From positions 5,724 to 11,540 of the forward strand of contig DJRP01000014.1 in the NCBI GenBank assembly GCA_002437815.1: a stretch of DNA of 5,817 nt, in the 5' to 3' direction. Position 1 is the stretch's first letter, and each line of letters opens with the position of its first letter. Of the stretch, positions 1 through 5,742 are shown one piece after another. The translations under genes were made by a program, and so were the position numbers. The DNA comes from Collinsella sp. UBA6357 (lineage in GTDB: Bacteria; Actinomycetota; Coriobacteriia; Coriobacteriales; Coriobacteriaceae). The notes under the pieces were generated by a model. The model was not told the origin of the DNA. It was given only the letters and a program-made list of their open reading frames with translations, and did no database searches.

Positions 1-17
1 GCAAGCTGGACCCCGTC

Positions 18-800
18 CTAAAATTGCAGGAGCAGCGACCAGGCGGCGAAAAGAACTATGGCACCTGCGTCGATGCGGCCGAGGCGCAGAGGATGCAGCC
101 TCGTGCGTCCCTGCTCGCCGTGGTAGCAGCGTGACTCCATGGCCTCTGAGAGCGACTCGGCATGTCTGAAGACGCTAGCGAACAGCGGTACGGTGACCGA
201 GCTCAAGAGTCTCAGACCACCCCAAGGGCCACGTGCAAGCCGTGCGCCTCGACTCACCTGCGCCACGTAGGTATCATGCATCTCCTGCGACAGCTGCGGC
301 ATGAAGCGCAGCGCCAGACCCAACATCATGCCGAGCTCGTGAACCGGCACACCAAAACGAGCCAGCGGCGCCATGAGGCGCTCGAAACCCGCCGTCAGGT
401 CGAGCGTGGTGGTCGTAAGCGTGATAAGGCTCATGCCCGCCATCATGAGCGTCAAACGTGCCGCCGTGAAAACGCACTGGTACAAGCCGTTTTGGGTAAT
501 GGCAAACGGACCCGCTTCCCACAGCGGCTCGCCACCGCGCTCGGTAGCCAGACGCAGCAACGCGACCAGCGCGACAAACCCAAGCAGCGGAATCGTGGAA
601 CGCAAGATGCGGCGCCACGGAACCTGCGACATGACAAAACAAGCCCCGAGGCCCACCGCAATGACGACCAATCCGCGCGGATCGCTCACCAGCAGCGATA
701 AAAGCAAAAAGGCAAAGCCCAAACCGAGCTTGACACGCGGGTCCAGACGATGAATAACGCTGTCGCCCGGGTAATAGCAGCCAAAGGTGAAACCGTTCAT
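18..800 (-). CDS. ecfT: ECF transporter transmembrane coupling protein EcfT
   Basis: EcfT is the membrane scaffold of energy-coupling-factor vitamin importers; it joins the substrate-binding S component to the ATPases and passes on ATP-driven movement. The 260-residue product has hydrophobic segments near residues 25-55, 68-83, 105-130 and 245-260. The coupling region shows the two short motifs expected of the family: S183-R184-G185 (followed by A-R-L-A-R-G) and S223-R224-C225 in an E-A-M-E-S-R-C-Y-H-G context. The second differs from the usual Ala-Arg-Gly. I chose the ATG at 800-798, which overlaps the ecfA stop as TGATG, the classic arrangement for translational coupling. A GTG two codons earlier (806) is the alternative and gives 262 residues. 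No strong Shine-Dalgarno is seen, which fits coupling. The stop is TAG at 20-18. It is the last gene of the ribU-ecfA-ecfT run inside the window. Confidence 0.94.
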   Translation of the reverse strand: MNGFTFGCYYPGDSVIHRLDPRVKLGLGFAFLLLSLLVSDPRGLVVIAVGLGACFVMSQVPWRRILRSTIPLLGFVALVALLRLATERGGEPLWEAGPFAITQNGLYQCVFTAARLTLMMAGMSLITLTTTTLDLTAGFERLMAPLARFGVPVHELGMMLGLALRFMPQLSQEMHDTYVAQVSRGARLARGPWGGLRLLSSVTVPLFASVFRHAESLSEAMESRCYHGEQGRTRLHPLRLGRIDAGAIVLFAAWSLLLQF

Positions 801-2611
801 CAGCACCCATCTTTCTTGCCAAGCTCAACAAGCGCATCCACCAGGCAGTCCATGCTATAGAGCCGCCCCCGATCAAGTGCCACGCCGGCATCGAGCAACT
901 CACGCGCCATCCGCTGGGGCGCAGGAACACCGAGCCCCACGTCCTTGAGCGTGTCCGCATCGAGAAAGACCTCGGAGGGAGCTCCCATGCGACAGATGCT
1001 GCCGCCGTTGAGCACCGCGATGCGATCGCAATGCTCGGCGAGATCTTCCATGCTATGCGAGACCATGACGACCGTAAGGCCCTGAACGTGCAACTCGTCC
1101 ACCAGGCTCAGCATTTCCGCACGACCGGCCGGATCGAGCCCCGCCGCAGGCTCATCGAGCACGAGCACCTGTGGCTCCATGGCCAGAACGCCCGCAAGTG
1201 CCACGCGACGCTGCTGACCACCCGAGAGCTCAAACGGGTTCTTGTCGCCAACGGCATCCGCCTCAAGGCCCACCCGCTCCAGAGCTCGAACGACACGAGA
1301 GGCGGCTTCGTCCTCATCGAGCCCCAAGTTGCACGGACCAAAGGCGACGTCATCGGTTACCGTGGCGGCAAACAACTGCCGTTCGGGATACTGGAACACC
1401 ACGCCCACGCGTCCCTGCACGTCCCGAACCCGCCGCTTGTCCGAAGCGTCGATGCGATCGATACACACGCGGCCTGCAACGGGTGCGAGCAAACCGTTGA
1501 GATGCTGCACCAGCGTCGACTTGCCCGAACCCGTATGCCCTGCGATACCGAGCACCTCGCCCCGCCGAATATCGAGTGACACATCCTCGAGCGCCCAGAC
1601 TGACGCCGGATCGCTCCCCCACTTGGCGCGTTTTTTGCCGGCAAGCGCCACCGCGCCGCGACGAGCGATACGACGGCGTTCGCGCGCGGTGAGGGCATAG
1701 CTGTAATAAACATGCTCGAGCTCGATCACCGAATCGGCCTGTATATCTGAATGCAGAGACGGCGCCGGCACGGGCTGTCGTTCGAACGTATCGACAGCTT
1801 TTGCGGTGCGCGCAATCGAGGCCACAACCTTATCCTCGTCCACATCAAAGGGAATATCGATCCCACGCTCGCGCAAAGCAAGCGAAAGACGCGCCGCCGG
1901 CGGCAGCTCCAGACCAAGCGAAGTCAGCTTTTTTGGCTGGGAAAAGACCGCGGCAGGCGCACCCTCGAGCGCGATACGGCCCCGGTCGAGCACGATGACA
2001 CGGTCAGCCTGAGCGGCTTCGTCCATATAATGGGTGATCATCACGATCGTCAGGCCTTGCCCACGCAGTTCGTGGATCATCTTCATAAGGCCCGCGCGCC
2101 CACGGGGATCGAGCATGGACGAGGCCTCATCGAACACAATGACCTGGGGCTTCATGGCGAGCACGCCTGCGATGGCCACGCGTTGTTTCTGCCCGCCCGA
2201 CAGCTGAGCGGTCTCATGCCGCTCAAAGCCCATGAGGCCCACCGCCTCGAGCGCGGCGCTCACCCGCTGGGCAATCACCGGCGAGGGTAGCCCAAGGTTC
2301 TCGAGACCAAACGCCACGTCATCCTCGACAAGCGTTGCCACAAGTTGGTCGTCGGGATTTTGAAACACCAATCCCACACGCGAGCGAATATCGTACAGAT
2401 TGCCCGGATCGACCGTATCCATACCGTCGATGAGAACATGGCCCGTATCCGGCTTGAGCAAAGCGTTGAGATGACGCGCCAGCGTCGATTTTCCCGACCC
2501 GTTGCCACCGAGCACGCAGAGAAACTCACCGCATTCGACATGCAGGGAAAAACCCTGGAGCACGTCATGCTCGCCATCGTAGGAATAGGCGATATCGCTG
2601 ATATCGATCAC
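800..2611 (-). CDS. ecfA: Fused double ATP-binding subunit of ECF transporter (EcfA1-EcfA2)
   Basis: This is the cytoplasmic motor of an ECF vitamin importer, with two ABC ATPase domains in one 603-residue chain. Domain 1 has Walker A GGNGSGKST at 35-43, Q-loop Q84, signature LSGGQ at 137-141, Walker B with catalytic E162 and H-loop H194. Its F-Q-N-P-D-D-Q and D-E-A-S-S-M-L-D stretches are EcfA1-like. Domain 2 has Walker A GHTGSGKST at 358-366, Q407 in F-Q-Y-P-E, LSGGQ at 462-466, E487 in L-D-E-P-A-A-G-L-D and H519; this is EcfA2-like. All catalytic residues are intact in both halves. Each half ends in a helical tail. Near the start of domain 2, residues 310-330 form a strongly basic insert. 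Translation starts at GTG, supported by an AGGAGG seven bases upstream. The stop overlaps the ecfT start. Many bacteria encode the two halves as separate genes; fused forms are known in actinobacteria. Confidence 0.95.
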   Translation of the reverse strand: MIDISDIAYSYDGEHDVLQGFSLHVECGEFLCVLGGNGSGKSTLARHLNALLKPDTGHVLIDGMDTVDPGNLYDIRSRVGLVFQNPDDQLVATLVEDDVAFGLENLGLPSPVIAQRVSAALEAVGLMGFERHETAQLSGGQKQRVAIAGVLAMKPQVIVFDEASSMLDPRGRAGLMKMIHELRGQGLTIVMITHYMDEAAQADRVIVLDRGRIALEGAPAAVFSQPKKLTSLGLELPPAARLSLALRERGIDIPFDVDEDKVVASIARTAKAVDTFERQPVPAPSLHSDIQADSVIELEHVYYSYALTARERRRIARRGAVALAGKKRAKWGSDPASVWALEDVSLDIRRGEVLGIAGHTGSGKSTLVQHLNGLLAPVAGRVCIDRIDASDKRRVRDVQGRVGVVFQYPERQLFAATVTDDVAFGPCNLGLDEDEAASRVVRALERVGLEADAVGDKNPFELSGGQQRRVALAGVLAMEPQVLVLDEPAAGLDPAGRAEMLSLVDELHVQGLTVVMVSHSMEDLAEHCDRIAVLNGGSICRMGAPSEVFLDADTLKDVGLGVPAPQRMARELLDAGVALDRGRLYSMDCLVDALVELGKKDGC

Positions 2612-2618
2612 TGGCCAA

Positions 2619-2624
2619 CCTCCT
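2619..2624 (-). promoter_or_regulatory. Shine-Dalgarno site of ecfA
   Basis: The minus strand reads AGGAGG, a full match to the ribosome binding core, seven bases before the GTG codon at 2611-2609. It fixes the start of ecfA at this GTG, since no in-frame ATG nearby has such a site. Confidence 0.85.
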
Positions 2625-2638
2625 CACGCCCGCTCAAC

Positions 2639-2671
2639 AAAAAGCCGACCCGCGCCAACAGACGGCGCGGG
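2639..2671 (-). terminator. Possible weak terminator or attenuator between ribU and ecfA
   Basis: On the minus strand a perfect 8-bp stem CCCGCGCC/GGCGCGGG closes a 7-base loop (2649-2671). It is followed by TCGGC and then five T residues (2643-2639). The T run starts five bases from the stem, which is not ideal for an intrinsic terminator, so read-through into ecfA is likely. It could lower ecfA-ecfT expression relative to ribU or protect the ribU 3' end. No convincing promoter is visible between the hairpin and ecfA. Confidence 0.45.
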
Positions 2672-2700
2672 CACAGCTTCGATCCAATCAACATGCGCCG

Positions 2701-3297
2701 TTACGCGCGACCCTTAACCTGCTGCTTGGCAGGCGTGATCATATTCGAGACCGCCTTGTAGACCACGACGGTCAAAACGGAATTAAGGATCGTCTTGATC
2801 AGGTTGAACGGAAGCAGCGCCGGCAGCACGAGCGGCAGCACGGCATCCACGCTGCCGTACCAGAAGGCGACGCCGATGGTGAGATTGGCAGCGATGGAAA
2901 GCACCGTTGCCGAAAGCACGCTGCCCACCAGACCCGCGACGCCGGCCTTAAAGCTACGGGAACGTCCATAGGCAATGGCCGCCGGAAGAATGAAGCCAAG
3001 GGTGGCGACCACATTCATGAGCGCACCGACCCAATCACCGGTCATGAGCGCATGGATGACGATAGCCATGACACCCACCGCGACACCCGCGCCGGGCCCG
3101 AAAGCAAAACCGCATACCATCGCCGGCACCAGCGACGGATCGTAGCAGAGGAACGGAGCCGCCGGAATCAGCGGAATCTGCACGAACATGAAGATCGCGC
3201 TGAGGGCGCACATGAGCGCCATCGTCACCAATTGCTTGGTCGACCACCTATTGGTGTTGTTGAGATCGCTACGAATTTGCTGAGACTGTTCAGACAT
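2701..3297 (-). CDS. ribU: Riboflavin-specific ECF transporter S component RibU
   Basis: RibU is the membrane protein that binds riboflavin outside the cell and, with EcfT and the EcfA ATPases, imports it. The 198-residue product has a short polar N-terminus and about six hydrophobic segments (roughly 23-46, 56-83, 90-111, 116-141, 147-165 and 167-185). A27-L-M-C-A31 in the first helix fits the small-residue face by which S components dock on EcfT. Y52-D53-P54 and G-F-A-F-G-P (63-68) follow, and P163-F-N-L-I-K168 near the end resembles the conserved C-terminal part of RibU. The FMN riboswitch directly upstream strongly supports riboflavin as the substrate. I chose the ATG at 3297 because AGGTGAG lies four bases before it. 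A GTG three codons earlier (3306) is possible in frame but overlaps that ribosome binding site. ecfA follows 89 bases downstream on the same strand. Confidence 0.94.
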   Translation of the reverse strand: MSEQSQQIRSDLNNTNRWSTKQLVTMALMCALSAIFMFVQIPLIPAAPFLCYDPSLVPAMVCGFAFGPGAGVAVGVMAIVIHALMTGDWVGALMNVVATLGFILPAAIAYGRSRSFKAGVAGLVGSVLSATVLSIAANLTIGVAFWYGSVDAVLPLVLPALLPFNLIKTILNSVLTVVVYKAVSNMITPAKQQVKGRA

Positions 3298-3301
3298 ATA
3301 G

Positions 3302-3308
3302 CTCACCT
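3302..3308 (-). promoter_or_regulatory. Shine-Dalgarno site of ribU next to the riboswitch
   Basis: The minus strand reads AGGTGAG four bases before the ATG at 3297-3295. It touches the 3' end of the FMN aptamer, so ligand-driven folding of the closing stem could block ribosome access. It also decides the ATG over the upstream GTG at 3306, which lies inside this site. Confidence 0.75.
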
Positions 3309-3490
3309 GCCTCTTTCATCCGGACTCTAACCGTTGGTACTGGATTCTCACCAGATCAGCCGGCATGCGAACCAACGCACACACGGGTCGCGGACTCATC
3401 GGCTCGGCCGCAGGCACAACGCCTGACCACGGCACCCCTTTGGCACCGCCCGATTTACCGCCAGTGGGGAATTCCACCCCGCCCTGAAAC
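3308..3490 (-). ncRNA. FMN riboswitch (RFN element) controlling ribU
   Basis: This leader RNA binds flavin mononucleotide and turns down the downstream riboflavin uptake gene when FMN is plentiful. On the minus strand the conserved blocks of the RFN family occur in order: CAGGGCGGGGTGGAATTCCC, then ACTGGCGGTAAA, AGTCCGCGACCC (3396-3385), a variable hairpin around GTGTGCG/CGCATGC, TGATCTGGTGAGAATCCAG, and finally ACGGTTAGAGTCCGGATGAAAGAGG. The pairing TTTC/GAAA begins the closing P1 stem. Between GGCGGT and AGTCCGCGA lies a 60-nt insertion (3397-3456), closed by ATCGG/CCGAT and holding a CAGGC/GCCTG hairpin. The aptamer ends only a few bases from the ribU Shine-Dalgarno, with no terminator hairpin or T run between. 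Control is therefore probably at translation initiation; that part is inference. Confidence 0.96.
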
Positions 3491-3500
3491 AGCAATTGCG

Positions 3501-3528
3501 AGTGTAACACGAACAGACAAGCATGCAA
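3501..3528 (-). promoter_or_regulatory. Predicted sigma-70-type promoter of the ribU riboswitch transcript
   Basis: The minus strand shows TTGCAT (3528-3523) and TACACT (3506-3501) with a 16-base spacer. A TGn just before the -10 box makes it an extended -10 promoter. The -10 box matches the consensus at four of six positions. Transcription would begin near 3494, only a few bases before the first riboswitch stem, which is the expected geometry for a riboswitch leader. Confidence 0.65.
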
Positions 3529-3569
3529 GCCGTTCGTACGCAACATGTATCGAATGTAAAGGAGACAGC

Positions 3570-3663
3570 GCCGGACAGTTTCTCGGCAAAAACCGTCCAG
3601 CGGTGCATCTCAAACGCGCAGGAGAGACACGGCTGGACGGTTTCTCGCCCCAAAGTGTCCGGC
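3570..3663. repeat. Pair of inverted 32-nt quasi-palindromic repeats
   Basis: Two related 32-nt units (3570-3601 and 3632-3663) face each other across a 30-nt spacer. The reverse complement of the first matches the second at 25 of 32 positions without gaps. The outer 12 bases (GCTGGACGGTTT) and the end TGTCCGGC match perfectly. Each unit is also an imperfect palindrome of the form GGACnGTTT...AAAC/GnGTCC, so the two units also resemble each other as direct repeats (20 of 26 positions in the core). This geometry suits a REP-like intergenic element or a double protein-binding site. It lies about 40 bases upstream of the ribU promoter. I cannot assign it to a named family. Confidence 0.75.
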
Positions 3664-3826
3664 ATCGTCCCCATACCCCCGAGCAGAGAAACCGCAGCGA
3701 CCCCGCAAGCCCACCGAGCTCCAAAGTGGCGCGCCTTTCGCGGCAAAGCCGCGAAACAGCGACCGGGACCAAAGGCCGCCCCCACCAAAGCCCATTCAGC
3801 GAGCCGACCCCAAGGGCGTAAACGTA
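3664..3826. other. Noncoding GC-rich spacer with one perfect hairpin
   Basis: No coding region is supported here: the open frames crossing it on both strands have no ribosome binding site, have unlikely composition and run into the riboswitch or the groEL end. It contains the palindrome GGCGCGCC at 3728-3735, a hairpin at 3736-3756 and several CCAAAG words. The word AGCTCCAAAG near 3717-3726 recurs in the loop of the palindrome at 3827-3977, so this part may be a decayed relative of that element. Confidence 0.5.
3736..3756. repeat. Perfect 9-bp hairpin with a three-base loop
   Basis: TTTCGCGGC is followed by AAA and then GCCGCGAAA, giving a perfect 9-bp stem with a triloop. On neither strand is it followed by a useful T run beyond the stem itself, so a terminator role is doubtful. 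It shares the stem-AAA-stem design with three hairpins in the neighbouring palindrome. Confidence 0.7.
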
Positions 3827-3977
3827 GGGAATCCGGGGGGCCGCCGGGGCTTTGCCCCACGGACATTCCGCAGCACAGAAAGGACCCCTTGTCCCAAGCT
3901 CCAAAGGAGCAGGACAAGGGGTCCTTTCATGTGCGAGGACGTCCGTGGGGCAAAGCCCCGGCGGGCCCCGGATTCCC
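3827..3977. repeat. Nested ~151-bp inverted repeat downstream of groEL
   Basis: The outer arms (3827-3864 and 3941-3977) are inverted copies differing by about one base change and one base of length. The inner arms (3878-3894 and 3912-3928) are a perfect 17-bp inverted repeat. The segments between them also resemble each other when inverted (CGGAC..CGCA..GAAAGG). The very centre is GCTCC-AAA-GGAGC (3898-3910). Each outer arm contains its own triloop hairpin: GGGGC-TTT-GCCCC at 3846-3858 and GGGGC-AAA-GCCCC at 3947-3959. Such symmetry over the whole length suggests a discrete palindromic element or MITE-like repeat that now serves as the groEL 3' end. No target-site duplication is evident at its edges. 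Confidence 0.85.
3878..3928 (-). terminator. Probable intrinsic terminator of groESL (bidirectional form)
   Basis: The minus strand forms a perfect 17-bp stem GAAAGGACCCCTTGTCC with its inverse, around a 17-base loop that itself folds as GCTCC/GGAGC. The 3' side ends in CCTTTCTG, a short T-rich stretch. It starts 75 bases after the groEL stop codon. Because the stem carries A residues on one side and T residues on the other, it could act in either direction, but only minus-strand genes are seen on either side. The T tract is short, so efficiency is uncertain. Confidence 0.72.
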
Positions 3978-4003
3978 GGTGGGAGTTCTAGACCTTGTCG
4001 GCC

Positions 4004-5641
4004 TTAGTACATACCGCCACCCTGCTGGCCAGCGGTGGCAGCAGCGATAGCATCCTCAAGCTGGGTGTTCTTGGGCACATCGGAGACGGTGGCCTCGGTG
4101 ATGAGGATCAGGCTGGCGACGGAGGCAGCGTTCTGCAGCGTGACGCGGCTAACCTTGACAGGGTCGAGGACGCCCATCTCGATCATATCGCCCCACTCGC
4201 CGTTGGCGGAGTTGAGGCCCTGGCCCGCAGGCAGCTCGGCGACCTTGTCGACCACGACGGCACCCTCGTAGCCAGCGTTCTTGGCGATGGTGGCGACAGG
4301 AGCGGTCAGCGCCTTCTTGACGATATCGACGCCGATCTTCTCCTCGGGGTCATCGATCTCGACGGCATCGAGCGCAGGAGCAGCATCCATGAAGGCGACA
4401 CCGCCGCCGGCGACGATACCCTCCTCAACAGCGGCGCGGGTAGCCTGCAGGGCATCCTCGACGCGGTGCTTGATCTCCTTGAGCTCAGACTCGGTAGCGG
4501 CACCGACCTTGATGACGGCAACGCCGCCGGAAAGCTTGGCCAGACGCTCCTGGAGCTTCTCGCGGTCGAAGTCAGAGGTGGTGTTCTCCATCTCGCCCTT
4601 GATCTGAGCGATACGGCCGTCGATGGCCTCCTTGGAGCCCGCACCGCCGACAATGACGGTGTTGTCCTTGGAGATGGTGACGGACTTGGCGGTACCAAGC
4701 ATATCGGCAGTGATGTCGGCAACCTTGACACCGAGCTCGTCGAGCGCGGCCTGGCCACCGGTGAGGACGGCGATGTCCTCGAGCATGCGCTTGCGGCGAT
4801 CACCGTAGCCCGGAGCCTTGACGGCGCAGACGTTGAGGGCGCCACGGATCTTGTTGAGGACGAGCGTGGGCAGAGCCTCACCCTCGACATCCTCGGCGAT
4901 GATCAGCAGACCCTTGCCAGTGCGCTGAACAGCCTCGAGGACGGGCATGATGTCCTGAACGTTGGAGATCTTCTGGTCGGTGATGAGGATGTACGGATCC
5001 TTCATCACGGCCTCCATGCGGTCGTTGTCCGTGACGAAGTACGCGGAGACGTAGCCCTTGTCGAACTGCATGCCCTCGACGGTGTCGATCGTGATGTCGA
5101 ACGTCTGGGAATCCTCGACGGTGATGACGCCGTCCTTGCCCACAACCTCCATGGCCTGGGCGATCTTCTCGCCGACCTCGGGATCGCCGGCGGAGATGGT
5201 GCCGACGGAAGCGATCTGTTCCTTGGTCTCGACGGGCTTAGCCTGCTTCTTCATCTCGGCGACGGCGGCGTTGACGGCCTTGTCGATGCCGCGACGGATG
5301 GCCAGCGGGTTAGCGCCGGCGGCAACGTTGCGCAGACCGTCGTTGACGATGGCCTGAGCCAGCAGCGTGGCGGTGGTGGTGCCATCACCCACGGTGTCAT
5401 TGGTCTTGGTGGCGACCTCCTTCACCAGCTGGGCGCCCATGTTCTCAATGTTGTCCTCGAGCTCGATCTCCTTGGCGACGGAGACGCCGTCGTTGGTGAT
5501 GGTCGGAGCGCCGAAGGAACGCTGCAGAGCGACGTAGCGGCCCTTGGGTCCCATGGTGACGGTAACGGCATCGGCCAGGGTGTTGACGCCCTTGGCGAGC
5601 TTGGCGCGGGCATCGGTGTTGAACGTAATGTTCTTAGCCAT
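4004..5641 (-). CDS. groEL: 60-kDa chaperonin GroEL
   Basis: GroEL forms the double-ring cytoplasmic folding chamber that works with the GroES lid and ATP. The 545-residue product is full length for the family. The equatorial ATP site is intact: T-M-G-P-K-G-R at 29-35, D51-G-V-S-V, G85-D86-G-T-T-T-A and A411-G-G-G at 411-414, with D396 at the position of the catalytic aspartate of E. coli D398. The apical domain spans roughly 190-370, with the flexible K-G-Y-V-S-A-Y-F and G-K-G-L-L-I-I-A-E-D-V-E-G-E-A-L segments. The C-terminus is a short Gly-rich tail ending G-G-G-M-Y rather than repeated GGM. The ATG at 5641 is preceded by GGAGGA nine bases upstream (5656-5651). groES ends 101 bases upstream on the same strand, so the two form the usual groESL operon; no promoter or CIRCE operator is visible in the gap. 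Confidence 0.99.
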   Translation of the reverse strand: MAKNITFNTDARAKLAKGVNTLADAVTVTMGPKGRYVALQRSFGAPTITNDGVSVAKEIELEDNIENMGAQLVKEVATKTNDTVGDGTTTATLLAQAIVNDGLRNVAAGANPLAIRRGIDKAVNAAVAEMKKQAKPVETKEQIASVGTISAGDPEVGEKIAQAMEVVGKDGVITVEDSQTFDITIDTVEGMQFDKGYVSAYFVTDNDRMEAVMKDPYILITDQKISNVQDIMPVLEAVQRTGKGLLIIAEDVEGEALPTLVLNKIRGALNVCAVKAPGYGDRRKRMLEDIAVLTGGQAALDELGVKVADITADMLGTAKSVTISKDNTVIVGGAGSKEAIDGRIAQIKGEMENTTSDFDREKLQERLAKLSGGVAVIKVGAATESELKEIKHRVEDALQATRAAVEEGIVAGGGVAFMDAAPALDAVEIDDPEEKIGVDIVKKALTAPVATIAKNAGYEGAVVVDKVAELPAGQGLNSANGEWGDMIEMGVLDPVKVSRVTLQNAASVASLILITEATVSDVPKNTQLEDAIAAATAGQQGGGMY

Positions 5642-5742
5642 TGTTGGTATTCCTCCAAAAATGATTGGGATGCGTGACCGTCGCGCCGAGTCTAAGTGCG
5701 GCGGACACGCTCAAGAGACGAATCGAGGCGATCCTGGAAAAC

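Noticed and set aside
8..18. Small GGAC/GTCC hairpin just after the ecfT stop as a terminator
   Set aside because: Only four base pairs, no T run, and the window ends before more can be seen.
162..701. Plus-strand frame of 179 codons antisense to ecfT
   Set aside because: Arg/Gln/His-rich shadow of the ecfT reading frame, without motifs.
3570..3663. The two repeat units as a CRISPR array
   Set aside because: Only two copies, in opposite orientation and only partly identical; no cas genes are near.
3396..3917. Open frame of 173 codons on the minus strand across the intergenic region
   Set aside because: It overlaps the promoter, the repeats and most of the FMN riboswitch; composition is Cys/Trp/Arg-rich and unlike a real protein.
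3523..4050. Open frame of 175 codons on the plus strand across the same region
   Set aside because: It reads through palindromes and into the groEL 3' end, has no recognisable domain, and the product is a Pro/Arg/Lys-rich low-complexity string.
3995..5677. A 560-codon open frame on the plus strand antisense to groEL
   Set aside because: It is the mirror of a highly biased GC-rich gene; the product is a low-complexity Asp/Gly/Leu/Val-rich string with no family features and no ribosome binding site was found. groEL on the other strand is certain.
5642..5742. Possible promoter or CIRCE operator between groES and groEL
   Set aside because: No TTAGCACTC/GAGTGCTAA pair is present. The best -35/-10 pair (TTGAGC and TAGACT) is only 14 bases apart, so it is treated as an intra-operon spacer.
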